Assembly (NCBI GenBank): GCA_036852015.1
Contig: JAANDG010000012.1
Coordinates: forward strand, 186,001-250,000
Origin: Pelodera strongyloides
Lineage: Eukaryota; Nematoda; Chromadorea; Rhabditida; Rhabditidae
Reading direction: 5' to 3'
DNA length: 64,000 nucleotides
Below are positions 22,775-33,700 of this stretch, piece after piece. Numbering within the stretch: position 1 is the first letter of the stretch; each line of letters opens with the position of its first letter. The notes under the pieces were generated by a model. That model was not told the DNA's origin and searched no databases. It was given only the letters and a program-made list of their open reading frames with translations. Both the position numbers and the translations under genes were made by a program.

Positions 22775-25700
22775 TTAGCAAATGGCAATCGGGGTGAGAA
22801 CTTGGTTTTCCATTCCCACAGGGAACGTGTGGTGTTGGGGATAGAGCTCCCTCGGGTGATAGCTCCCAGTAGCTCCCAGAAGAGTTCTAGCACCTTCCAC
22901 CCGTTGAACAATTTGAACTGTACATCCGTGTCTAACTTTCATGTCAGCGAGAGTCTCGTCGTCATTGCGGTTGATGCGACCTGAAAATGTTTATTTTTTA
23001 TTGGAAAACGTGCGAACGTTAGTTAAAGTGTGTCAAACAAAAGGTAAAAATGAATGACAGAGGAGGAATGGAAGGCAGAGTGAAGGAGATAATGAATGGG
23101 AGCTACCGAGGAAAGGTTAGAGGAAAGTGATGAAAGGGTGAGAAAATAGCGGTGAGAAGGGATGGATAATATGTGAGGAGGGATAGGGAAGAGCATACAT
23201 CTACACGATGTAAACACAGGGAAATTTTTAGTTGATCATAGAAAAACCAACAAAAATTAAGCGGAACAAGGTCAACAAATGAAAGAACCAGGGAGTCATT
23301 TGGTTTCTCCATTTTTTATCAGGAAAAACACTGACCATTGTAGAGTACTTCCATCTGCTCTATTTGTAAATATGTGAGGCGTTTGATTTCCTGTTTCATT
23401 TGTCCGAACTAAAAATAAACTTATAACTATTCAAACATACACTGGCCCTTACATCAGTTAGAGATGAAACTTTCTCCCACCGATGCGTGGTGATCCCAGA
23501 AGGGTGCGACGGCCATCTGTGCGCGAACTGCAATATTCACACGCCGCGTCCGCACGACCCTCATTCTAGGAGCCACATTGGGCCTCCATCACTTGTTCTC
23601 TGTACTGTGGCTGGGCCTTTCTATGCACCCCAAATCAAATCAGAAAGGGAAACACACTCTTATTAGAAACTATCTTTGAAGCAGCATTGTACCTAGTTCG
23701 TGAAACATATCATTGTTGATGCCTGCGTCTCAACTTATCATATGCAAATTTCACAAACTAGACACAATACAGCTTTAAAAAATTCATACCGTCTGCGAGA
23801 GTTTCATATTCAGCTTGACGTTCTTATTGTTGAAGGTGCGCACGTAGAACTCGATCGGTCTTGGATTATCCTCCTGAATTGATAGTTAATCTAACATATG
23901 CTGGATTTGGATGATCAGTTCAGAAGCTCTAGATCTAGAACTCATTGACTAATGCTCAGGTCCTCGGTGGAGCAAGTTGTAAGCTTTGAAACCCTGCATT
24001 GAAAACCATTGTAGCGTAAAAGATACAAAATTCTTTTTATTACATGCCTAACTTTCCGGACAATGAGATTTAACAATGTTTTCGTCTGCTCAAGTCAAAA
24101 AGGCCACAATTTGGATTTACTTCAAAAAGAAGACCTACATCGATATGTTGCCGGCGCAGCAGCTCCTCCATTTGCGTTGCGGTGAGCTGAAGAACAGGTA
24201 TCGAATAATGAGAAAATCAAGTCTCTCCATAATGACAGAAGCGCATGCACGGGAAACAAAATTGTGCTCGCGCACCTTGGCACACTCCTGGACAAGCGCT
24301 ACACCAACTTAGTGTCGTTAAGCGTTCCCAAAGAAGGGTGAAAAGCGGGTGAGGGGTGCGCGGTCCGAACACGACCCACCGAGACAGGTGGAACTTTTAC
24401 GGGGGTATGTTGAGCGAGGCGTGCTTGTTTCTTCACCGCATGCAAAGTTTCACAGGCACAGGCACAGGCTCAGGCTTAGGCTTAGGCTTAGGCTTAGGCT
24501 TACGCTTAGGCTTAGGTGAAGAAACAAGCACGCTATTAGATGTCTTACTTATCTTGATTGGATAACTTACGTCAAGATTTGGTCCACTCCCATCGTTCTG
24601 AAGTCTCCTATTTTGTTCGTAAACACCTGCAAAAGGACTTATACTTGAAAGATAAGTTAGTTACGGTGAAAATCGAGGGTGAAAACCAACCTAAAAATTA
24701 AGCGATTAGAGTTTTTGTATGATCACAGGGTGTGAGCGAAATCGGTGCGGCACATCAAGTGCGACGCCGAAATCGGTGCGGCACAAAAAGTGAAAAGGCG
24801 AAATCGGTGCGGCACATCAAGTGCGACGCGTTTCATATCACCAGAACCCTTTTTTTGTACTAATTAGTGAAAGAAAACCTACCCTCCAGCTCAGCCGAGA
24901 GCTTAAAGTTTTGCGACTTATCGTAGTTTCCATTGCACGTACCGCACTTGCTGTAAAGTGGACATTTATAAAATATGTTTTTTATGATATCGATTTATTT
25001 CGTAAAAACCGAACATCTGCATAACTCTCGCGTTTTACTAAAAGGAGAAATATTTGTAAGTTTGTCTGTTTGTGAGGCTGCGCGTTACGAGTGCTACGAC
25101 GAAAAAATAACAAAACTCACGAATACGTCTTGCAGCAGCTAAGACACATAATGTGTCCGCATGGTGCAATTATGTGAGGGCGGACGTTCTCCGCGGGACT
25201 ATCTGAAATTATCATAATTTAGAACGCTTATTTAGTATTCTTCTTCTTTAAGTTTATTATGTTAGGCAGTTAGGCTAGCTTAATGTTATCTTTATTTACA
25301 TGTTGTGTCTTGGGGAATAGTCCGGTCAAACTATGGCAGTAGGCATTGAAAGTCCACGTTTTTTCAGATAAAACCGATTGTTATCAATCAGTCACATGGG
25401 ACGTGAGAGGCAAACTGCTGCTTCTATACCTAAGCTGGCAATAAGAAATCAATAAAGAAGCCTTACAGACAGATATTATTCATAATAAAAATGATTTAAT
25501 ATGGCTAAAGTAAACTTGAAAGTAAGTATAAAGTACAGTACAGGTATTGGAGCAGAGTTAGTTGCTTATTTGTTTGTTGCAGTAATCTGTTCACTCTTAG
25601 TTATGTTAGTGCTACGTTACGTTACGTTACGTTAGTGTTACTTTACGTTACGTTACATTACCGACATTACCGTTAGTGCGGTTATCATATTCACAATCAC

Positions 25701-25790
25701 AAAACTTTTCCCCGTGAACTATTCAATCTTTTTTCAATATTCAGAAAACTTACAATCCTCCATACAAATGGGACATCTCGGCGCGGGCAT
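22775..25790 (-). CDS. RING-finger protein with C-terminal ubiquitin-like domain
   Basis: Probable ubiquitin E3 ligase; substrate unknown. Eight exons (25754-25790, 25121-25202, 24883-24950, 24571-24626, 24139-24186, 23790-23873, 23336-23408, 22775-22980) join in frame to 217 aa. The N-terminus is a complete C3HC4 RING: C6, C9, C27, H29, C32, C35, C42, C45 (CPICMED...APCGHIMCLSC...KCGTC). A helical linker (about 55-97) follows, then a ubiquitin-like fold at about 103-177 (IEFYVRTFNNKNVKLNMKLS...VLYNGRI...ETLADMKVRHGCTVQIVQR). It lacks a C-terminal Gly-Gly, so it is not expected to be conjugated; a 40-residue tail follows. The end is less sure: if the last exon is spliced, the tail differs. 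The ATG is 15 nt after a TTTCAG acceptor. I do not recognise a named orthologue; PCGF/RING1 proteins share the RING-then-ubiquitin-fold order, but their RAWUL sequence is different. Confidence 0.82.
24419..24533. repeat. Interstitial TTAGGC telomere-like block inside a 19-bp inverted repeat
   Basis: Arms 24419-24437 and 24515-24533 (GCGTGCTTGTTTCTTCACC and its exact complement) enclose 77 bp. Much of this is 6-bp units drifting from CACAGG through CTCAGG to perfect CTTAGG (TTAGGC repeats at about 24474-24516, one unit TTACGC). It lies in an intron of the RING-Ubl gene. Confidence 0.85.
24735..24832. repeat. Three-unit minisatellite
   Basis: Units of CGAAATCGGTGCGGCACATCAAGTGCGACG (middle one altered) repeated three times with a period of about 32 bp, in an intron of the RING-Ubl gene. 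Confidence 0.75.
25610..25672. repeat. (GTTAC)n microsatellite
   Basis: Imperfect pentanucleotide array of GTTAC/GTTACG units upstream of the RING-Ubl second exon (intron). Confidence 0.75.
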
Positions 25791-26618
25791 TCTTCCTCCC
25801 TTTTGCTGAAACTAGAATTTAAGCAAACCTTTTTGTAACTTAGAAAAATTCATTTCGAATCTTTATATAGCCTAAACGTTAACTCGGCTCACTTAGAAAG
25901 AATTCAGGACCTCCGCGGAACATGTCATAAGCACACTTTGAAATTGAAATTTGAACTCCCTTGAAAAAAGGTGCACGCACTTGTGGCGTAAAACATTTAT
26001 TATAATTCACACGTGACTTAGCCATAATGAGCTATACACCGGCAGTAAAAATCAATGAAATGGAGTTAAATTAAGTTCAATACATGATATACAACACAAG
26101 ATAAACCGAGGATTATAAAAAAACGAAAATGGATGAAAATTTCGCTCACATTGAGTTGACTGATTTGCACACCAGCCCTCTCCTGCTTTCTTTCTGTGCA
26201 ATGATAACAATTTGCTTGCGCAACGATAAAAATTGGGCAAGCATTTTGTCCGCGTTTATGTGTAATTGATTATTTGTTATTAGTAAACTTGTAAATCTGA
26301 TTGGTAGTACATAAATCGTTAATATATTGTTTTACTGTCTAATTACCTGTTTGCTAACCAGCGACAACACGACGAGCTATATACTACTTTCTCTTCACCA
26401 GTTCACCACACTCATTGACATCCATAGACACCAACGTACACCTTTGGACAACCTTGGACACCCGTATATCACAAATATCACAGTGGCCATATCCCTTTAA
26501 AACCGTGGAAAAAATGTCATAGTATCTGTAATTTTCTATCCTTTACTCTATCAGCTAGTGTGTAGTGTGTACAATGGAAGAAAAATCGAACAAAAAATGC
26601 ATAGGAAGAAGATATTTA

Positions 26619-26780
26619 TTATTTGTATAATACAATGAACAACATCTGCTGTTTGTGTAAGAAGAGAGTAGTGGAGAGAAGATGTAGATATGACGCATAT
26701 CGGTGTTGAACAAAGCAGTAGTCGAGCCGATTCCTTTCGAAGTTCACCATCGTTGGATTGTAATTCAAGGGTGATGGCAT
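26619..26780 (-). CDS. Candidate small gene, 53 aa, unknown function
   Basis: ATG directly follows a TTTCAG acceptor (26781-26786), as at the other starts here. 53 codons (MPSPLNYNPTMVNFERNRLD...) lead to TAA, with AATAAA overlapping the stop (26615-26620, minus strand). No family is recognised. An upstream splice-flanked segment at about 27165-27195 (minus) could instead make this an internal exon. It may be fortuitous. Confidence 0.22.
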   Translation of the reverse strand: MPSPLNYNPTMVNFERNRLDYCFVQHRYASYLHLLSTTLFLHKQQMLFIVLYK

Positions 26781-26821
26781 CTGAAATCAATCAGTAAACA
26801 CCAAATCACAGACCAACTTAA

Positions 26822-26989
26822 AGCGAAATACTGGCCGGTTTTTGAAACGCACTGTGGACACCAGGATTCTTATGCAGCATATGCAAAGGAACTAGAATGA
26901 AAAATCGAGCTAAATTCGAGAAAATTAGCATAAATACTTAAGATTTCAGTTGTCCACTATGCGTTTCAAAAACCGGCCGGTGTTTCGCT
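26822..26989. mobile_element. TTAA-type MITE, CCGGCCGG family, copy 3
   Basis: TTAA (26818-26821) then AGCGAAATACTGGCCGG; ends CCGGCCGGTGTTTCGCT followed by ATAA. A second fragment of the same type begins at once (about 26994-27150). Confidence 0.7.
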
Positions 26990-27404
26990 ATAAAGCGAAA
27001 GAACGAAACGCATCTCAAGTGACTGTTCCTATAACTATACAAGTACCTATGCATTTATGCAAAGTGGGTTCAGATTGAGCTCAATTGTTTTATTCTAATA
27101 ATGGTCATTTGCATACATATGGTGCATGTGAATGCAGCTATTTATCAGTCAAACACGTCAGATAAATTATTGAAAACAAACCTTTAGAGCAAAGTTGGAG
27201 TTCACAGCTGTCTGAGCAGGGAAAGTAGGCGAGAGAGGTTCCTTAGTTCAAGTTCAAGTTCATTCGTTTGTGTGATTGTCCGTTCATAGTCTAAACGAAA
27301 GCATAATATCACTTGATTGTCTGGAGACATTAGTTAGACAGTAGTAAAATATTAATGTGTACCCGTTTAAAGTATAACTAACTGTCATACTCACAATCAT
27401 AAAC

Positions 27405-27585
27405 CATCTATGGATACAGAACCCGTGGTTTTCCAAGAAGTGCGTTTACTTCCGTGTTTGCCGAACGGGATTTGCTTATCATATGCATTTCAGTTCTATA
27501 CTCAACTCACAACTCATCATCTATATGGATACAGTACCCGTGGTTTTCCAAGTTGTGCGCGTTTACTTCCGTGTTTGCCGAACGC
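27405..27585. repeat. 65-bp tandem duplication upstream of AATF
   Basis: Copies at about 27405-27470 and 27518-27585 share GGATACAG(A/T)ACCCGTGGTTTTCC...TTTACTTCCGTGTTTGCCGAACG. The second ends about 155 bp before the AATF start codon, so the repeat may be promoter sequence. Confidence 0.7.
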
Positions 27586-27742
27586 GCATTTTCCGAGCTC
27601 CGCCCCTCTATTTGCCCAATTTTTTCGTTTTCCGAATTCAACTTCCAACATTCTTCATAGTTTTGATTTTGTTTTGCTTCGCTTCTCGAGTTTTTCATGA
27701 CATTTCTGGCCAAGAGTTTACATTCACCATTTCCTTTCAGGG

Positions 27743-30700
27743 ATGTCGTTTAAGGACGTCATTAATAGTTTACTAAAACCCGCGCCTGCATTGCCCGACA
27801 CGGAGGATATTGCAATTGATGGTGCTGTTCTTGTTTCCTCTGTTTATTTTAATTTATTCCCAAGAGAGGAGCGTCGACCCCACGTGAGCCAAAAAAAAGA
27901 GACTAAGACGAACCCGCATCCTAGCAAAAGTCTTCGTTCTTTCGATATTATAGCGTTAACTAATAGCAGAAAAGAGGTGAAAGCATGTATTGTTGTCTCA
28001 CCCTCTTTATTATTTCCCAATATGTTTATTTTAGATGTACCGTTTCGAAAACAATTTACTGAAGAAGCGGAGGCAGAATTAGGCGAGGCTCCTAAACTGC
28101 GAAGACGTCTCGGAGGATGCGTGGAACTTTCAGATGAACGATATCAGGGTGAAAACGTGAGTTCAATCCGCATTCAATAATACTTCAGCTTAAAATATAC
28201 ATAATATTGGGGAAAGAATTGTAAAATATGATAGTAAAAAAATCCCTACCGGTAGGGGTTTCCGTCGGTATATTATAAAAGGTTTATTTAAGCAACGCAT
28301 AAAGAGGTAAATGATATATTACATTACGTATATTGCATTACGCTCAAAGAAACATTTGTACTTGCGCGCCCTCCCCTCCCCTCGGATACAGTGGAAATAA
28401 CCTTTTTTGCTAAACTATTTATGGAAATAATGGTCACTGCGTTGTGCGTTTTTCATAAAAACTGTTTATTGTTTAGGTGAGCTCGAAGGATCTATTTGGC
28501 GATAGTTCGGAGCCACGTGTCTTCACTGCCAACAACGGTTTGTCCATATTTTTTGCATTAGTCAGTCTTCCGTTTAGTAGTATTTGAATACTTTATTTTG
28601 ATAAAGAACAAAGCGAAATAATATTGTGAACATGTATCTTTTCATGTATCTGTTCATCATAGGTTTTCTAACAGGTGGGCAGCGGTGATGAACAGATACA
28701 TAAAAAATGTTAAGCGAAATATTTGACAACAAACATAAATGACAACCTATGATGATTTACACCGCTGCCCACCTGTTAGAAAAACCGTCGAAGTCTTGTT
28801 GGTTTCTTTAAAGTGGTATTCCATGTTGTTTTGTGATCCATATATTGGACTATGGACTACTGCATTCTCATTTGTTAAATGTTGCCCTATAGTTATGTCT
28901 TAGAACACATAGTATAACGCTTTAATGTTCTCGTTAAGGGTATCTCCAATCGGGATACCGCACCGCTTTAAATTTTCTTCTTTAGTGGTGCCGTCAAGTG
29001 ACGAGGGGACTGACGATGAAGTCGAGGTTCAAGAAGATGGGAGTTCTGGGGAAGGAGAGTCAGATGAAGCATTAGAAGAAGAAGAGAGTGAGCAAGAGGA
29101 CTCGGATGATGGACGACTGGACAGTGCAAGGGTGATGAGGAAGCTGAAGGAACAACAGTTGGGTAAGTGAGTTTGGAGAATTATATTTTTAAAGGGATAT
29201 GACAGGCGGTTTGTGAAGACACCTAGAGGTAATCAGAGCTGTTATGTATAAAAGTCAGTGCAAGGGTGATGAGGAAGCAGAGGGAACAACAGCAATTAGG
29301 TGGGTTTGGAAAATTTTATTTTTAAAGGGATATGACAGGCGGATTATGAAGTGTATATTGGGCACCTTGGCACCTATGGGTAAACGGAGCCGGTGAGTAT
29401 ATGGAAGTTATAAAATCGTGTACGATTCTACAAATGATATATATTTACAGCTGTGTTCTTATCAACCATTAGGCGTAAGGTCGTAGTAGATAACGAATTT
29501 GGCATTAACTAACGAAATGGTAAAGCTTTAAACCCTTTCGCACATTCGTTGAGCATTGAGCTTCATCTCGGTTTACTCTGTTCAATTGATCGTAGGTCTA
29601 ATATGGGTATTCTGTAGGGGATGAACATGAACATGTGAACTTTACTGGAAGTTTTATTTTCTCGGGCTCGGCAGGTGCCCACCGTACATTATTTAATTAC
29701 TTAATTGTTCAGCTTCCGACGGTGATTCTGAAGAGGTTTCTAGTGGAGAAGAAATGGATGATGAAGACGATGATGACGAAACAGAGGTTCCCAAAAAGAA
29801 GGCGTAAGTTATTTGCTTTATTCTAATGTTATTTATTTGCGTCTAAAATTTATTTATTAAATAACGCTGCAATATTCACATTAACAGTATATTGTGATTA
29901 AGAGAAATACCGGCCGGTTTTTGAAACACATCGTGGACAACTGAATTCTTACGTATAATTTACTCTTCAATTTAGCTCGATTTTTTATTCTAATTTATGT
30001 TCATTTGCATAAGTTGCATAAAAATGCTGGTGTACTCGATGCGTTTCAAAAACCGGCCGGTATTTCGCTTTAAGAGAAATCCATAGCGCAGTAGTACTTT
30101 TTAATGTATGTGACTTTCTAAAAGTGTTTCTTTCTTAAAGTTAATGTGGTATGACACCTGACATATGGTTGAAAACTGTGTTGAACAACTGCAGTTCTGA
30201 GGATATGTGCAAATTGAATGTGCGAATGTAGTTGTCTCGCACAACATGTCATACCGCTTGGACGTTTTAATAAAACAAATGTTTTCAGTAAACTATCAAA
30301 AGCTCAACTTGCGGCGAAAGCTGCCAGGGCTGCTGCACTACGAGAGTTGCGGGAGGAAGAAGAGGCACTAGACGACGAGGAGGAGGAAGATGGAGGAGTG
30401 GCCATGCTGGAGGAGTCTAGGGCAGAGGCCGAGGGAGCCAAGGGTGGGTTTTTGTCGTTCATGTTTATATCACAACTTTATTCACGCATGTAATCAACCA
30501 AGTACATAGAACAAGCGTGGAAGGGTTCTAGCGTTGTGCTTCTTCAGTCCGTGTCCGCGGGGGAATGCGTGCAGGGGAAGTGAGGGAGGTTTTCTTCAGT
30601 TCAGATAAAATAGTTTATTATAATATTATGAATAGAAGGTTGAGAGTCCAATCACATTTGTACGAACAGTCTGCATAGGGCCGAAACATTGTGGATCAAC

Positions 30701-33700
30701 CTAACTTTTGTCTGTATCATTATTTGTTTTATGACGTCCCGGGGTGAACTGATATTTAGACAGTCTTTGGTTGGATTCGTGATTGGTAATCTTCTCACTG
30801 ACTGACAAACGTTATCGGGCTAATAATAAGTGTTTTCCAGCAAAATCTGTGCGCGTTCAAAAGACGATCTACGAGCAGTTGCTGTACCTGAAGATCAAGA
30901 TGAACGCGGCGATGCGTTTCTTCAACGAACTTCCGCGCGGACAGCTGGCGAAGACTATGCTCAAGGAAGCGGATCCGGAAACAAGGAAGAATATGGTCAC
31001 TGGGTTAGTTTTATCTTTGTTGTGGTGTTTATGCTTCATTTAGTACTTTAAAGCGGTGAGGTGCGTGGTTTCTGAAGCGCATATTGGGTAATTCCATTTC
31101 CATATATTATGTACGAATTTGAGTTAATTTATGTGGCCTTATGGGTATTTGCGCACAGAGCTTCACAGAAATGTGCACGTAACACTGTAACACATGATTT
31201 CAAAAAAGACCACGTTCCGTTCTGTGCTCGACACGTCTAATATTTGAAATATTAATTTCCTTATATTGCAGCGTATAAAAACTCGCAAAAGATCATCGCG
31301 AGACTTCTCGAGGCTGAAGAACAGTTGCTTCGCTCGAGTACATTCACGCAGGGAATCCTCCAAGGAAAGCAGATTAAAGGTAATTAGCTCCCATTTGTGC
31401 TCAATAATTATCCTACCTTGCTCAATAATCAATAGCCTTGTGGTTAATTACTAGTACCTTGTACTTGTTTTATTTCCTACTCGCAGTCAGACGACCAAAC
31501 TAGATCGTTACATCATATTATACAGTAACAAGTGAAGGAAATGTTTTTTTCTGCACGTTTTCGAGCTCCCAGTTTCATACGAAAAGCCTAGGTACTCAAT
31601 CGTTGCGTGGAAAATAGCATACCATATCTGAATTTGTAAATCAGCTAATCAGCATGTAGTAAACATTTATAAGTCCCCTACACGAAGTGGGTAGAGACTT
31701 GATGTTCTTGTGTTGCGTTTCGATTCATGCGGGCCCTTGTGATTGACATCCGTTTATTTCGTTGTAAGCACATAAACATACAATTCAATGCGGGCCCGGA
31801 GGCATGTCACATGTGGGTTTTGTGAACTTACGCTAACTGAATACTAGTCGTAATGAAAGTAAATATAATAAAGGATCAGGAGAATACATGGGGAATGGGT
31901 ACTAGAGCTCTAGGTTCGTCGATTAGGATTTCTCCTCTTTTTATTTCTTGGTTTTCTGTCTTATATACTCCTTCGGTCTTCGGTCAGATATTGAGCTGCG
32001 TCTCTCGCCATTCCTGTTCTCTTGTCACCCGCCTCCGCTCTGTAAATATGTAAATCAGTATTTCATAGCGAACGTTGTAACAATTACATCGAAGTCATGG
32101 GACGTTTGATCCTATGGTCTATATCGGGAATTAATGCAATAAATGACGGTAAATGGAAACCATAATTGTTGCCTTTGGATATGAAAATGAGAAACTAGGG
32201 GATGCGCTATTTATTGTATTGAAATCTCTAAAGTGTGAAGTAAGGAGACCACTACAATGTGATGTATTGTAAAGGAATCACATTACCTATATATGGTACA
32301 CCTTTAGATAATGGGAATCATTAGGAGTATGTTGTGCGAGTGCGTAAGTAAATGAACATTTAGTGCACGACGATGATGAGATCACGTCGGAGGAATCGGT
32401 GAATGAAGACGAAAGTGGAGATGAGGAGGGATCGTGGAAACGAGGCAGAAAGGGTGGAGACGAAGACGACGAGATGGAAGAAGATGAGGAAGAGGGAGGA
32501 GGGCAGAGGTGAGTAGACAGAATCTGATATTATTATCGACAGATAATGACTTAGTAGCGAATCTGCAAATCAGGACGTGTGAATCTGATCGGGGCGATGT
32601 GGAGACTGGTTTAGCTCACTTAGTGTCCGAAAGATACGTTATCATCGATGCGTTTCATTTAAGTGTATACATTTTTCATAGCTTCATAGGCCTAGCTGCC
32701 TAGCTGGTGCGTAATTTTTGTTTCAGAACCCCTGTGTGTCTGTCCAGATATGTACATAGAAAATGATTCTATAAAGCCGTGTACTTGATGCAAGATCCCT
32801 GTTATATTTGATAAACTTTTCTTTCAGCAGCGCTAACAAGATGATAAACAAAGCGAAGAACTATGAGAGGATGTCCCCCGAAGCGATCAATAAGAAATTG
32901 GAAAAGAATTATAGACGATTCAATGCATTTCGGTGAGTTTTTCGTATTAAAATGTGGATAGAGCCAGACTTCTTATTGATATATTGCCGCTTTATTTGTT
33001 TCATCGCTTTTGTGACGTGGCTTGAAAATTTGCTTTAATCGTTGTGCGCGTTGTCAGCTTTTTATAGCGATATGACATGTGGGTCTCGTGTTGAACAACT
33101 CCTGAATTCCCCTGAAAAATTTTCATGTCCATGTCCATGTCTGTACCGATGCGTCACAAATTGAAAACGTTTGGTCAGCGATGCATGAATGTTTCAGGCG
33201 TGAGACTCTTCGGCAATGGGACGACAAGACCCGGCTGCATGGTGCAGTGAAGAATTTCAAAAAGAAGGCCGGACAGAAATTTGGCGAGGATAAGGCGAGC
33301 CTACCAGCACTGAAGAGGATCGACGATGTAAGGCTGATCTTGTTTTATTGAATCTAATGTTGTTAGTCCATCATAGGGAACTAGGAAGTTTCAAGTGGTC
33401 GTTGACCGGTGACCGGTTTCAGAAAATGGTTCTGGTTCCAAATTAGGTACACTACGAGATTCGAAATTTCCCTAGCACAGGGATCCATGACGTTTTTTTA
33501 CGTGTGATGTTTGGTAAAATAAAAATAAGAACTATATAGTACCCGCACGTATCTGTCCAACTTGCAGTTGTTGTATTTTTGGTTGATTCGTCTTCTTATT
33601 TGATCGTAAATAATTATCTATTTATTCTAGACTCTGAAAGAACGAGGTCGTTTGATCCGACGAACTCGGATCCGCAGAAGTAATGCGGGAAGAATTGGCG

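Larger units (their letters stand above)
25791..27742. promoter_or_regulatory. Divergent intergenic region between RING-Ubl and AATF
   Basis: About 1.95 kb that should contain both promoters. It holds a TTAA-type MITE (26822-26989) with a related fragment to about 27150, a 65-bp tandem duplication (27405-27585) and one small candidate gene (26619-26780, minus). Confidence 0.45.

Noticed and set aside
23461..23660. Plus-strand frame with a Cys-rich stretch (EGCDGHLCANCN)
   Set aside because: It lies antisense in an intron of the RING-Ubl gene, has no start or partner exons and does not form a known zinc-finger spacing.
24740..24832. Short regularly repeated units resembling a CRISPR array
   Set aside because: Only three direct units with no unique spacers, inside a eukaryotic intron; a minisatellite.
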